Of a stretch of 64,000 bases of DNA, positions 51,039 through 60,262 are shown in pieces; the first letter of the stretch is position 1, and every line of letters starts with the position of its first letter. This stretch comes from DATJIG01 sp035493495 (GTDB lineage: Bacteria; Pseudomonadota; Alphaproteobacteria; SMXQ01), in assembly GCA_035493495.1 (NCBI GenBank), contig DATJIG010000074.1, forward strand, positions 1 to 64,000, written 5' to 3'. A program made the position numbers and the translations under genes. Below the pieces are notes generated by a model. It did no database searches. It was not told where the DNA came from and saw only the letters and a list, made by a program, of their open reading frames with translations.

Positions 51039-52486
51039 GGCGCGCATCCACGGTCAGCGGGCTGTTCTGGTCCGTCCTCGATATGGGCGGAGGTCAGGTG
51101 CTGTCGTTTGCGACATTCCTGGTCCTCGCCCGCATTCTGTCGCCGGAGGAATACGGTGCGTTCGCGCTGGCCTCGACCTTTGTGAGTCTGGCTTTCTTCC
51201 TGCTCCAAGGTCTGGCTCCTGCCGTCGTTCAGCGCGCGTCGATTGATGAGGAACACATATCGACCGCCTTCTGGACGAACCTCGCGATCGGGGCGGGTCT
51301 CGCGGCCATTATGGCCGGGTCCGCCGACGCGTTGGCGGCATTCTTTCGAAATCCGCCACTCGCCGTAGCGCTTAAGTGGATGGCGCTGGTCTGTCTGCCG
51401 ATGGCCCTGGTCAGCGTTCCGATGGCGCTCTTCAGGCGCGAACTGGATATGTCGGCGTTCGCGGCCCGGACCGTGATCGGCTATCTGGTCGGCGCGGCCG
51501 TCTCGATCCCGATGGCGCTGCGGGGCTTCGGCGTCGTGGCGCTTGCGTTGGGGCAGGTCGCGCAATGGGTTGCAACCGTTCTTGTTTTCTACGCACTGAG
51601 CTCATGGCGCCCGAAATTCCGCTTTTCGTTCCCCGCCTTCGTCGAACTCGGGCGCTACTGCGTCCATTACAGCCTGGCAATGGCAACCGGGTTTGCGACG
51701 TCCAAGGTGGACATGTGGATTCTCGGCGCGTTTCTCGATCCCCGGTCGCTCGGATTTTATGCCCTGGCACTAAGGCTTCTCAGTGCCCTCAGCTCGGCGA
51801 CCGTGCTCCCGGTCGACCTGCTTGTCGTATCTCTGTTGCGACCGCATCGCTCCGAGCACGCTCAATTCAACGCCGAATACCAGCGCATCGTTATCGGCGT
51901 CACATCGGCGTGGCTTCCCATCGTCGCCGGTGTGGGCGTCCTTGCGACGATTCTCGTTCCCACCGCGTTCGGCGCAAAGTGGGTGGACAGCGTTCCGGTC
52001 GTGCAGGCGATGTGTCTTTCGGCGTTCACGTTCAGCCTGACGGCCTTCACAGGAGAGGCGTTGTCCGCGTGGGGACGACCTGACCTGTTCTCCAAACTCG
52101 AACTCGTTCGGCTCGCCGTGACCACGGCGGCGTTCGCGGCGGCGGCGCCGCTGGGAACCGTCGCGGCGGGATTGGCCTGGTCGCTGCTCCCGCTCGCGAT
52201 CGTTCCCATTCATCTTGCCGTTCTTCAAAGGACCTCCGGCTTCGAGTCCAGGCGACTGGTGGTCGAGTGGGCAAAAGTCGCGGCGAGCGGTGCTTTCATG
52301 GTGGCCACCCTGATGGCGATGCAGCAGCTCGACCTTTTCGGCCGGTGGCTTCCCGTCGTCGAGATCGCGGTGGGCGCCATGGCCTATCTCTTCCTGATCG
52401 GACGATTCATGCCGGGTTACATCGAGGGGCTGTTGAAGCGGGGCCTCGACTCGATGCCGATCTTCGCAACACAGGTGAAGCGATGA
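51035..52486 (+). CDS. Lipid-linked oligosaccharide flippase (Wzx/MOP family)
   Basis: A 483-residue MOP-superfamily exporter of WzxC type: FWSVLDMGGGQVLSFATFL at the N-terminus, LARILSPEEYGAFALAST, and about 12-14 membrane segments. It turns the undecaprenyl-linked repeat unit to the periplasm for polymerisation. Coupled by overlap to the genes before and after. Confidence 0.9.
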   Translation: MRRASTVSGLFWSVLDMGGGQVLSFATFLVLARILSPEEYGAFALASTFVSLAFFLLQGLAPAVVQRASIDEEHISTAFWTNLAIGAGLAAIMAGSADALAAFFRNPPLAVALKWMALVCLPMALVSVPMALFRRELDMSAFAARTVIGYLVGAAVSIPMALRGFGVVALALGQVAQWVATVLVFYALSSWRPKFRFSFPAFVELGRYCVHYSLAMATGFATSKVDMWILGAFLDPRSLGFYALALRLLSALSSATVLPVDLLVVSLLRPHRSEHAQFNAEYQRIVIGVTSAWLPIVAGVGVLATILVPTAFGAKWVDSVPVVQAMCLSAFTFSLTAFTGEALSAWGRPDLFSKLELVRLAVTTAAFAAAAPLGTVAAGLAWSLLPLAIVPIHLAVLQRTSGFESRRLVVEWAKVAASGAFMVATLMAMQQLDLFGRWLPVVEIAVGAMAYLFLIGRFMPGYIEGLLKRGLDSMPIFATQVKR

Positions 52487-53238
52487 GTGTGTCCGTCATT
52501 CCCAAGATCCTTCACTACGTCTGGGTCGGCAGCGCACTGCCCGACAAGCAACGCGCGTTCATCGAGACATGGCGAAGGCACAACCCGGATTTCAAGATCG
52601 TTGCGTGGAATGAGGGAAGCATCGATTTTTCAGTTCCCGCCATCGCAAATGCATATCGTCGCAGGCGTTGGACGACGGTTGCCGACATCGTCCGCCTGTC
52701 AGCCGTCCTTCAGCATGGCGGAATCTATCTCGACACAGACATGGAGGCTCGCAAATCGTTTGCCCCGCTTTTGAAAGATCGCTGCTTCTTTGGCTTTCAA
52801 GCCGAATGGCATCCGACGGATTGGGTCAATAATGCCGTCTTCGGCGCCGCGCCGGACCATTGGTTCATCCGCCGGGCGTACGAGCGCATCATTGCCATCC
52901 GCTCGGTTCCTCTCGGCCTTGATCGACCGACAAAGTATGGACCGAAGCTGATCACAAAACTTCTGCGGGAAGAGGGGCTCTCCACCTATTCCCCCGAGGG
53001 CGTGCGGGTGAACGGCATCTTCATTCATCCGACGCCCGCGTTTTATCCGATCCCATGGGATCAGCCGGCCAACAGCGGAAACATCGGCCGGGAGAGCTAC
53101 GCGGTGCACCTGTGGGAGCGGTCGTGGCAGAAGGACATGCCACGACTGTTGATGTACGCAGCGAACACGAGAGCGCGGTTTAGCCGAAGGTTGACGTCAA
53201 CAATTCAGCGCACGAGGTTTCGTGCAGGGGGGACGTGA
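52483..53238 (+). CDS. GT32-type glycosyltransferase (Gly_transf_sug, DXD motif)
   Basis: A 251-residue sugar transferase. Motifs: IPKILHYVWVGS at the N-terminus, the central LQHGGIYLDTDME with the DXD metal/nucleotide-sugar site, and a late AVHLWERSW. OCH1/GT32-like enzymes add mannose, galactose or similar residues. The ATG overlaps the flippase stop and its stop overlaps the next start. With the WecG/TagA protein it is one of only two glycosyltransferases apart from the priming enzyme. Confidence 0.88.
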   Translation: MSVSVIPKILHYVWVGSALPDKQRAFIETWRRHNPDFKIVAWNEGSIDFSVPAIANAYRRRRWTTVADIVRLSAVLQHGGIYLDTDMEARKSFAPLLKDRCFFGFQAEWHPTDWVNNAVFGAAPDHWFIRRAYERIIAIRSVPLGLDRPTKYGPKLITKLLREEGLSTYSPEGVRVNGIFIHPTPAFYPIPWDQPANSGNIGRESYAVHLWERSWQKDMPRLLMYAANTRARFSRRLTSTIQRTRFRAGGT

Positions 53239-54488
53239 TGGCCTATACGGAAACCGAAGTCGCAATCATCGGAGCCGGCCCATACGGACTCGCGCTGGCG
53301 TCCCATCTTCAACCCTTGGGCGTGGAGCACAGGGTCTTCGGAATCCCGATGGAGAACTGGCTCACGAAGATGCCGGAAGACATGCGTCTCAAGTCCTTCG
53401 GCTTCGCCACTAACCTCTGCGATCCCGATGGGCATTACACGCTGAAGCGGTTTTGCGAGTCCAATGGGCTTGCCTACGACGATTATCCGCTTCCGATCCC
53501 CTTGCGGACGTTCTGCGATTACGGACTGGCATTCCAGAGGCGCTGCGTGCCGGACGTGGATAGGCGTGCGGTGGCCGCCATCAGGCAAACGCAGTCGGGT
53601 TATCGGCTGACGCTGGCCGACGGCGAGGACATCCGCGCCCGAAAAGTGGTCTGCGCGGTGGGGATCAGCCCCTTCGCCTACCTGCCGCCGACGTTCGAAG
53701 GTCTCCCCCGCGAACTCGTGACGCACAGTTCGCACCATCGACGGCTCGACCGATTCCGCGGACAACAGGTGACGATCGTCGGGGCCGGGGCCTCGGCGAT
53801 CGATCTTGCGGTGCTGCTGCATCGCGCCGGCGCATCGGTTGGCGTCGTGACGCGGCGGTCCCGGATCGCATTCGGCAACCCTGTCCACCAGCCGCGAGAA
53901 CTGTGGGCCCGCATCCGTGCGCCCATGTCGGGCATCGGTGAGGGGTGGCGGTCGCGCCTGTGCACGGACGCGCCGCTGCTTTTTCACGTCATGCCGCAGT
54001 GGTTTCGATTGGCCGTCGTCCGGCAGCATCTCGGGCCTGCCGCCGGGTGGTTCACGCGGGACTACGCCGAACGCAATATCCCTGTCCTGGCCAACGTCTC
54101 GGTTACCGCGATCGGGACGCAAGGTGGGCGGGCCCGACTGGACCTCAGGCGCAACAGCGACAACGTCGAACACAAGGTCCTTACCGACCATGTGATCGCC
54201 GCGACCGGCTACCGGGTCGATCTTTCGCGAATGGCGTTTCTTGACGCGGTGAAAGGTCAGATCCGTCACGTATGCAACACGCCCGTCCTGTCATCAACGT
54301 TCGAAGCGTCCCTGCCTGGGCTCTATTTCATCGGCCCTGCCGCCGCGAATTGCTTCGGACCGATGCTGCGCTTCGTGTTCGGCTCCGGCTTTGCGGCGCG
54401 CCGTCTGTCCGCGCATCTCGCGTCGAGACCGTGGCGTCTGGCGGCGAGGCCATCGGCGATGGAGCGCCCGATGCGTCCGGCGGCATGA
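53238..54488 (+). CDS. FAD/NAD(P)-dependent oxidoreductase (FMO/N-hydroxylase-like)
   Basis: A 416-residue two-dinucleotide-domain flavoprotein: FAD site IIGAGPYGLALA, NAD(P) site TIVGAGASAIDLA and the ATGY motif (VIAATGYRVD) found in flavin monooxygenases and N-hydroxylases. Substrate unknown. GGGGGG precedes GTG 53235 and the adjacent ATG 53238, which overlaps the transferase stop. Its place at the end of the polysaccharide run suggests a modification reaction, although it could be a separate passenger. Confidence 0.82.
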   Translation: MAYTETEVAIIGAGPYGLALASHLQPLGVEHRVFGIPMENWLTKMPEDMRLKSFGFATNLCDPDGHYTLKRFCESNGLAYDDYPLPIPLRTFCDYGLAFQRRCVPDVDRRAVAAIRQTQSGYRLTLADGEDIRARKVVCAVGISPFAYLPPTFEGLPRELVTHSSHHRRLDRFRGQQVTIVGAGASAIDLAVLLHRAGASVGVVTRRSRIAFGNPVHQPRELWARIRAPMSGIGEGWRSRLCTDAPLLFHVMPQWFRLAVVRQHLGPAAGWFTRDYAERNIPVLANVSVTAIGTQGGRARLDLRRNSDNVEHKVLTDHVIAATGYRVDLSRMAFLDAVKGQIRHVCNTPVLSSTFEASLPGLYFIGPAAANCFGPMLRFVFGSGFAARRLSAHLASRPWRLAARPSAMERPMRPAA

Positions 54489-54577
54489 GGTTTCCGAAAG
54501 GCAAATGACGATGTTGATCCAGCCCATGGAGCCCAATGCAGCCTAGGTGAACAACGCGAATCGGAGGGAGCCCGCTC

Positions 54578-55702
54578 ATGCGCGGACCGAACGTCGTCTT
54601 GCTCGCGATGCGCGGGCCATTGGCCTATGAGGTGCTGCGAGCGCTGCACGCCATGGGGGCGCGGGTGAAGCTCATGTGCGATCGCCGCTCCTCGATACGC
54701 TTTTCGCAGTATTGTGAAACGCTATACGTCAGTCCGGATATCGCCACTGAGTCCGCTGACCGAATTCTACAGCTCGTGAACGCGCAGCATGGCCGAGAGC
54801 CCATCGATCTTGTCGTCGCCTCCGATGTCGCGGGAGTGATGCTGCTCAATGGAATACGGTCGGAATTGTCGCCGCCCGTTTTTCCGGCACCGGACAATGC
54901 GACGCTTGCGCTGCTCGACAACAAATGGCGATTCCAGAAACTTTGCCTCACACTCGGGATTCCTGCTCCCGACAGCATTTTCTTCGAGTCGAAAGAGACG
55001 CTGGACCTGGCGCGCGTCGAACGCGAGCTCGGTTATCCCGTCGTGGTGAAGCCGGTGGACCTGAGCGGCAGTGACGGTGTGATCATCGCGGAAAACGCGG
55101 AGAGCCTCTTACGCCGATTGAGATCGGATCGGCATCATCGCAAGGCGGGAGCTGGTCTGATCGCGCAACGGTACGTGGCCGGCCAGGATTGGGGGTACAT
55201 CGCATTCGCGATCGATGGACACGTAGACGTCGCGCTGACATTCGCCTGTGGAGCGAATTGGAGAACGGAATACCGGGATAATCCCGAGCTGCACGACGCC
55301 GCACGACGGATCATCGAACATGTCCGCTACACGGGAATGGTGAATTTCGATTGCCGGCTCGAGGATGAGACTGGCATTTTCCAGTTTCTCGAATGCAATC
55401 CGCGTTTTAGCCATCGGATCACGGCGACGCGCTTGTGCGGTCTCAATTTCTTGAAGGTTGCACTGGGAGCCGAGGCGCAATTGTGCGGTGACGTTTGTTA
55501 CAGGCCATTGCGCGACGTCTTCACGCGACAGGGGGCGGGCGATCTGGTGCGCGGGCGATGGCCGCTGTCCATTCTCGTTACGGAGCTATCAGAGACGGTG
55601 TCCGATCCGATCGCAGCCCTGATCCAAAAGGGACCGTGGAGATCCACGGCGCAACGCGCAATGTCGCCACTGCTTCACCGCCTGCGGTCGGCCCGGCCGT
55701 GA
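54578..55702 (+). CDS. ATP-grasp-domain ligase-like protein
   Basis: A 374-residue ATP-grasp enzyme: pre-grasp Rossmann-like part (residues 1-100), then LGYPVVVKPVDLSGSDGV, DWGYIAFAIDG and the metal-binding FLECNPRFSHRI. Such enzymes ligate a carboxylate to an amine or thiol via acyl phosphate. GGAGGGAG precedes the ATG. The 89-base gap after the oxidoreductase contains only a 14-codon frame. It may join an amino acid to a sugar or build a small molecule with the flavoprotein (inference). Confidence 0.85.
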   Translation: MRGPNVVLLAMRGPLAYEVLRALHAMGARVKLMCDRRSSIRFSQYCETLYVSPDIATESADRILQLVNAQHGREPIDLVVASDVAGVMLLNGIRSELSPPVFPAPDNATLALLDNKWRFQKLCLTLGIPAPDSIFFESKETLDLARVERELGYPVVVKPVDLSGSDGVIIAENAESLLRRLRSDRHHRKAGAGLIAQRYVAGQDWGYIAFAIDGHVDVALTFACGANWRTEYRDNPELHDAARRIIEHVRYTGMVNFDCRLEDETGIFQFLECNPRFSHRITATRLCGLNFLKVALGAEAQLCGDVCYRPLRDVFTRQGAGDLVRGRWPLSILVTELSETVSDPIAALIQKGPWRSTAQRAMSPLLHRLRSARP

Positions 55703-55934
55703 GGGGGGCGAGGTCCAACTCGAAAGACCACCTTCCGTGAGAGGGGCCCTGCCAGTTCATCACGCTCGGGGCCATTGGGTGCCCCTTGCCTCGGGGCGAT
55801 GCGCATCCCTGGGAAGAGGGTCTTCTGGTTTAGAGGGCGGGCGCGCTCAATCCCGAATTGACTCCGGCTTGGGAAGGTTATTACCGTGAAACCCTTGAAA
55901 TCAAATCCCAATTGTCCTGAGCGACGGGCGGCAC

Positions 55935-57428
55935 GTGAAAGATCTGCATCACTTCATCGACGGCAAGTTCGTGAACGGCTTCAGCGACCAATTCGCCGAT
56001 GTCTTCAATCCGGCGATCGGGCAGGCTGTGGCGCGCGTCCCGTTGGCGGGAGCGGGGGAGGTTGACACGGCGGTTGCCGCGGCGCGCCGGGCCTTGCCCG
56101 GATGGATGGCAACCACGCCACTTCGGCGAGCGCGCGTCATGTTTCGCTTCAAGGACCTCGTTGAGCAGCACCTTGACGAGTTGGCGAAGCTGATCACCAC
56201 GGAACACGGCAAAGTCCTGTCGGATGCGAAGGGCTCGTTGCAAAGAGGTCTCGAGGTCGTCGAGTTCGCCTGCGGCATCCCGCATCTTCTGAAGGGCGAA
56301 TACAGCGAGAACGTCGGCACGGATATCGATTCGTATTCGCTGCGTCAGCCTGTCGGCGTTTGCGCCGGGATCACGCCGTTCAACTTCCCGGCGATGGTCC
56401 CGCTTTGGATGTTTCCCGTCGCGGTGACGTGCGGCAATACGTTCATCCTGAAGCCTTCCGAAAAAGTCCCCAGCTGCTCGTTACGTCTGGCCGAACTGTT
56501 TCTCGAAGCTGGTGCGCCCCCGGGCGTTCTCAACGTCGTCAACGGTGGAAAAACCGCGGTCGATGCGCTCCTGGCGCACCCTGAGATCGGAGCGATCAGC
56601 TTCGTCGGCTCGACGCCGGTGGCTGAGCACATCTATCGCACGGGAACCGCAGCGGGGAAGCGCGTCCAGGCATTGGGTGGTGCCAAGAACCACATGGTGG
56701 TGATGCCGGACGCCGATCTCGAGCAGGCGGCTGACGCTCTTATGGGGGCGGCATACGGCTCCGCGGGGGAGCGCTGCATGGCAATCTCCATCGCCGTCGC
56801 TGTCGGAAAGATCGCAGACCCGCTCATCGAGAAGCTCACACCGCGAATCAGAGCGCTGAAGATAGGCCCCGGTACGGACCCGGAGGTCGAGATGGGCCCT
56901 CTGGTGTCCGCGCAGCACCGCGACAAGGTCCGCGGATATGTCGATCTCGGCGTCAAGGAAGGCGCGGACCTGGTCGTGGACGGCCGCAGCCTCAACCTGC
57001 AGGGCTATGAGCGAGGGTATTTCCTCGGCGGTTCGCTGTTCGACAACGTGCGTCCCGAGATGCGCATCTACAAGGAGGAGATATTCGGGCCTGTGCTGTG
57101 CGTGGTTCGCGTGAACGATTTCGAGGATGCGCTGGAACTGGTCAACAACCACGAATTCGGCAACGGCACGGCGGTCTTTACGCGTGAGGGCGATGTCGCC
57201 CGTTCTTTCGTGAGCCGGGTATCTGCGGGCATGATCGGCATCAACGTGCCGATCCCCGTGCCGATGGCGTTCTACAGCTTCGGGGGATGGAAGCGCTCGT
57301 TGTTCGGCGACCATCACATCCACGGTATGGAGGGGGTGCGCTTCTACACGCGCCTGAAAACGGTGACCTCGCGTTGGCCCGCCGGGATTCGGGGTGGGGC
57401 CGAATTCGTCATGCCGACGCTGAAGTAG
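55935..57428 (+). CDS. mmsA: CoA-acylating methylmalonate-semialdehyde dehydrogenase
   Basis: A 497-residue aldehyde dehydrogenase of the MmsA/IolA branch, converting (methyl)malonate semialdehyde plus NAD and CoA to propionyl- or acetyl-CoA (valine, inositol or beta-alanine catabolism). N-terminal HFIDGKFVNG, ITPFNFPAMVPLWMFP, the FVGSTPVAEHIY NAD region and catalytic Cys281 (GERCMAI) match. The GTG at 55935 has only a weak GGGCGG upstream. Preceded by a 232-base gap with a TTGACT hexamer at 55858 but no convincing -10. Monocistronic here. Confidence 0.92.
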   Translation: MKDLHHFIDGKFVNGFSDQFADVFNPAIGQAVARVPLAGAGEVDTAVAAARRALPGWMATTPLRRARVMFRFKDLVEQHLDELAKLITTEHGKVLSDAKGSLQRGLEVVEFACGIPHLLKGEYSENVGTDIDSYSLRQPVGVCAGITPFNFPAMVPLWMFPVAVTCGNTFILKPSEKVPSCSLRLAELFLEAGAPPGVLNVVNGGKTAVDALLAHPEIGAISFVGSTPVAEHIYRTGTAAGKRVQALGGAKNHMVVMPDADLEQAADALMGAAYGSAGERCMAISIAVAVGKIADPLIEKLTPRIRALKIGPGTDPEVEMGPLVSAQHRDKVRGYVDLGVKEGADLVVDGRSLNLQGYERGYFLGGSLFDNVRPEMRIYKEEIFGPVLCVVRVNDFEDALELVNNHEFGNGTAVFTREGDVARSFVSRVSAGMIGINVPIPVPMAFYSFGGWKRSLFGDHHIHGMEGVRFYTRLKTVTSRWPAGIRGGAEFVMPTLK

Positions 57429-57437
57429 TGAGCTTGT

Positions 57438-57586
57438 TGCCCGCGCAGGCGGGCATCCACGTGTTTCTTTCGTCACTCCCGCGCCCCTCTTTTTAAGAAC
57501 GGGCGGGGTGCAACCCGCCCGTAAGAGCGGGAGTCCAGGGCGGCCGCACGGAATCTGACGGCTCTGGATGCCCGCCTGCGCGGGCA
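57438..57586. repeat. Composite palindromic repeat (REPIN/MITE-like)
   Basis: Perfect 22-bp inverted repeats at 57438-57459 and 57565-57586. Each arm is itself a hairpin (GCCCGC-GCAG-GCGGGC). Nested inside are ACTCCCGC (57475) paired with GCGGGAGT (57527) and a central hairpin CGGGCGGGGTGCAACCCGCCCG (split stem around 57500-57521). The arm sequence type is known to me as a frequent dispersed repeat in Rhizobiales. Non-coding; probably mobilised by a REP-associated transposase elsewhere. Confidence 0.75.
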
Positions 57587-57935
57587 TGACGAATGAGAGA
57601 TTGAATCGTCGTCGCAATTCCCATCTTTCCACAGCCCCCTTGCGCGGGGTTTTGTGCGCGCGCATGTTGACCGCGTCGCGACAAGCGGCCGGGAGCTATT
57701 AGGCCTAGCGCCCCGTCGAGTGAAGCGATGAAACCGCGAGAGGCCCCCGACAATGGGACACCGGCGCGGTGGATTGAGTAAGGCAACGACGCTTCCCCTT
57801 CGGGTCGCGACGCACCTTCCTTTTCGGTACCGACATAACCCAGCGTCGCGATCCGCGACCGAGGCAGCATCGGTAAGCTCGGCTACGCTTTCAACGCAGC
57901 GTGGCACCTTACTGACCCTCACCGGGGACGACAAA

Positions 57936-57957
57936 GGCGGCTCCTGCCGGAGCCGCC
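57936..57957. terminator. Stable GC hairpin
   Basis: GGCGGCTCC, loop TGCC, GGAGCCGCC: a perfect 9-bp stem about 175 bases before thyX. No U-run, so a terminator or an RNA processing element; low certainty of function. Confidence 0.4.
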
Positions 57958-58132
57958 GACGACGGAGTGCGTCCGCTTGGCAGAGTTGGCGCACTCGGCC
58001 CCTCACCAGCTCCTCGCTCCCTTAAGAAAGGAGCGGGGGGGCGCGGTGCGGTCCGGCCGGCCGCCGGTGCTGGCTCCGATTTGGAGAAGCCGCTACAGTG
58101 CCGCGCCACACGCAAGAAAGTTCGTAACGCCC

Positions 58133-59068
58133 ATGCCGCTGACTCCCGAACAAGACGCCGAAATCAAGGCCGCGCAGGCGCAGAGCGCCACCACCAAACG
58201 CCCGACTGTCGCCGCGCTGGAGGACATCCTCTATCAGCCGCTCAACGTGCTCGATCACGGTTTTGTCCGCGTCATCGACTACATGGGCGACGACGCGGCG
58301 ATCGTGCAGGCGGCGCGCGTGTCCTACGGCAAGGGCACCAAGCGGGTGTCGGAGGACGCCGGGCTCATCAACTACCTGATGCGCCACCGGCATACGACGC
58401 CGTTCGAGATGTGCGAGATCAAGTACCACGTGAAGCTGCCGATTTTTGTCGCGCGCCAGTGGATTCGTCATCGCACCGCCAACGTCAACGAGTACTCGGC
58501 GCGCTACTCGATCCTCGACCGCGAGTTCTACATCCCGTCGCCCGAGCATCTCGGCGTCCAGTCGAAGTCGAACCGCCAGGGCCGCGGCGACGCGTTGACC
58601 GGTAAGGAAGCCGAGCGCGTTCTGGCGCTCCTGAAGGAAGACTCCGAGCGCACCTACGAGCACTACCAGGAGATGCTCAACGAGAGCGAGGCCGGAACGG
58701 CGGTCGATCCCGAGCGACAGGGGCTCGCGCGCGAGCTCGCGCGCATGAACCTCACGCTCAACTTCTACACGCAGTGGTACTGGAAGGTCGACCTGCACAA
58801 CCTCCTGCACTTCCTCAGCCTGCGCGCCGATCCGCACGCGCAGTACGAGATCCGCGTCTACGCCGACGCGATGCTGGAGACGGTGAAGCGCTGGGTGCCG
58901 GCGGCCTGCAACGCGTTCGAGCAGTACCGCATGGGCGCGGTCACCATCTCGAAGGCGGGGCTCGCGGTGGTCAAGCGCATGCTCGACGGCGAGAAGGTCG
59001 ATCAGGCCTCGAGCGGCATGAGCGCCCGCGAGTGGCGCGAGCTGATGGACGCGCTGGGCCGCGCCTAG
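58133..59068 (+). CDS. thyX: FAD-dependent thymidylate synthase
   Basis: A 311-residue ThyX, which methylates dUMP to dTMP with methylene-tetrahydrofolate and FADH2. The signature RHR-x7-S is present (Arg112-His113-Arg114, Ser122). The ATG at 58133 gives the normal start; the frame extends upstream to 57977 through repeat-derived sequence with no family similarity. No strong ribosome-binding site is visible. Longer than minimal ThyX (about 220-250) by N-terminal residues typical of alphaproteobacterial forms. Confidence 0.93.
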   Translation: MPLTPEQDAEIKAAQAQSATTKRPTVAALEDILYQPLNVLDHGFVRVIDYMGDDAAIVQAARVSYGKGTKRVSEDAGLINYLMRHRHTTPFEMCEIKYHVKLPIFVARQWIRHRTANVNEYSARYSILDREFYIPSPEHLGVQSKSNRQGRGDALTGKEAERVLALLKEDSERTYEHYQEMLNESEAGTAVDPERQGLARELARMNLTLNFYTQWYWKVDLHNLLHFLSLRADPHAQYEIRVYADAMLETVKRWVPAACNAFEQYRMGAVTISKAGLAVVKRMLDGEKVDQASSGMSAREWRELMDALGRA

Positions 59069-59106
59069 CCGCCCGGCTCACGGACCCCTCGATTGACGGC
59101 GGCGCG

Positions 59107-59259
59107 TCAGCCGTGATGCTTGAAGTACTGGACGGCCCGCTCGTGCTTTTCCGCGGCCTTGCGGCTCGAGAACGTCCCGAGATTGCGACGCTTGCCGGTC
59201 CTGGGATCTTTTTTCCGCGAGTAGATGCGGTACTCGCCCGAGCTGAGCTTGCGGATCAT
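59107..59259 (-). CDS. Small conserved basic protein (50 residues)
   Basis: A 50-residue basic protein (SSGEYRIYSRKKDPRTGKRR then NLGTFSSRKAAEKHERAVQ). GGAGGG lies eight bases before the ATG at 59259. The pattern resembles short uncharacterised proteins I recognise from other alphaproteobacteria. Its beta-strand-then-helix outline looks like the arm-binding N-terminal domain of tyrosine recombinases (NLGTF..R.AA), but no recombinase follows. Probably a nucleic-acid-binding protein; function unknown. Confidence 0.75.
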   Translation of the reverse strand: MIRKLSSGEYRIYSRKKDPRTGKRRNLGTFSSRKAAEKHERAVQYFKHHG

Positions 59260-59360
59260 GTTTCCAGCCCTCCGCTGCACGACAATCTTTGGAAACAAGC
59301 ACTGACTTTGGAAACAGGCGCTGATCGGGAAAGGTTCCGGACAACGAAGCGGGTGCGCAG

Positions 59361-60218
59361 CTAGAACTTGTTGATCGGAATCTTGAAGTAGCGCGTGCCG
59401 TTTTCGGCCGGCGGAAGGCGCCCCGCGCGGACATTCACCTGGAGCGACGGCAGCATCAGTGTGGGCAGCGTCAGCGTCTTGTCGCGCTCGACGCGCATGT
59501 TCACGAACTCCGCTTCGCCGATGCCCGCGTGGATGTGGATGTTGTGGGCGCGCTGTTCGGCCATCGTGGTTTCCCAGGCGAAGTTCGCGCGGCCCGGCGC
59601 CTTGTAGTCGTGGCCAACGAAGACGCGGGTGTCGTCCGGCAGCTGGAAGAGGCGATGGATCGAGCGGTAGAGCAGCGTCGCGTCGCCGCCGGGGAAATCG
59701 GCGCGTGCGGTTCCGTAGTCGGGCATCAGGAGCGTGTCGCCGACGAACACCGCGCCGTCGATCAAGTAGCTGGTGAAACCCGGCGTGTGGCCCGGCGTAG
59801 CGATGGCCTCGATCGCGAGATTGCCGAGCGGCAGACGCTCGCCGTCCGCCAGCAGGCGGTCGAACTGCGAGCCGTCGGGCGTGACGTCGTCGAGGTCGAA
59901 GATGTCCTTGAAGGTGCGCTGAACCTGCTCGATGCCGGCGCCGATCGCGGTCTTGCCGCCGACCTTTTCCTGGAGCGCGTGGATACCGGCCATGTGGTCG
60001 GCATGGATGTGGGTTTCGAGCAGCCAGTCGACCTGAAGGCGCTCGTCGGTCACGGCCTCGGCGATGGTGTCGACGAACGCGGTCGACGTCTTGGCGGCCG
60101 CGCCGTCGTAGTCGAGCACGCTGTCGATGATCGCGGCGCGCCGGGTGTCGCCGTCCCACACCAGATAGGCCACCGAATGGGTCGGTTCGTGGAAGAACGC
60201 CCTGATCTCAACGGGCAT
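59361..60218 (-). CDS. MBL-fold hydrolase / persulfide-dioxygenase-like (Blh type)
   Basis: A 285-residue metallo-beta-lactamase-fold protein with THIHADH, a distal GHTPGF, GDTLL and GHDYKAPG. This is the Blh/ETHE1-like group that oxidises glutathione persulfide in H2S detoxification. AAAGGTG precedes the ATG at 60218. Divergent from the BigR-like repressor, with the two promoters overlapping, as in Agrobacterium and Xylella bigR loci. Confidence 0.88.
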   Translation of the reverse strand: MPVEIRAFFHEPTHSVAYLVWDGDTRRAAIIDSVLDYDGAAAKTSTAFVDTIAEAVTDERLQVDWLLETHIHADHMAGIHALQEKVGGKTAIGAGIEQVQRTFKDIFDLDDVTPDGSQFDRLLADGERLPLGNLAIEAIATPGHTPGFTSYLIDGAVFVGDTLLMPDYGTARADFPGGDATLLYRSIHRLFQLPDDTRVFVGHDYKAPGRANFAWETTMAEQRAHNIHIHAGIGEAEFVNMRVERDKTLTLPTLMLPSLQVNVRAGRLPPAENGTRYFKIPINKF

Positions 60219-60262
60219 GCGTCACCTTTGGGTTCCGGCCGGATTTCTCGTTGCGGCCAGGG

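Larger units (their letters stand above)
57429..58132. other. 0.7-kb non-coding region between mmsA and thyX
   Basis: No supported gene. It carries a composite palindromic element (57438-57586) and a stable hairpin (57936-57957); a further inverted repeat GCTCC-GGAGC occurs near 58016-58036. Open frames on both strands are GC-driven, with no ribosome-binding sites or family motifs. Confidence 0.65.

Noticed and set aside
54505..54546. 14-codon frame between the oxidoreductase and ATP-grasp genes
   Set aside because: Too short, poor spacing to a purine-rich site, no attenuator structure visible.
57473..58006. 177-codon minus-strand frame in the mmsA-thyX gap
   Set aside because: Runs through the palindromic repeat; no ribosome-binding site and no family similarity.
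57429..58132. CRISPR array or structured RNA gene
   Set aside because: The repeats are inverted and nested, not regularly spaced direct repeats; no known RNA signature was recognised.
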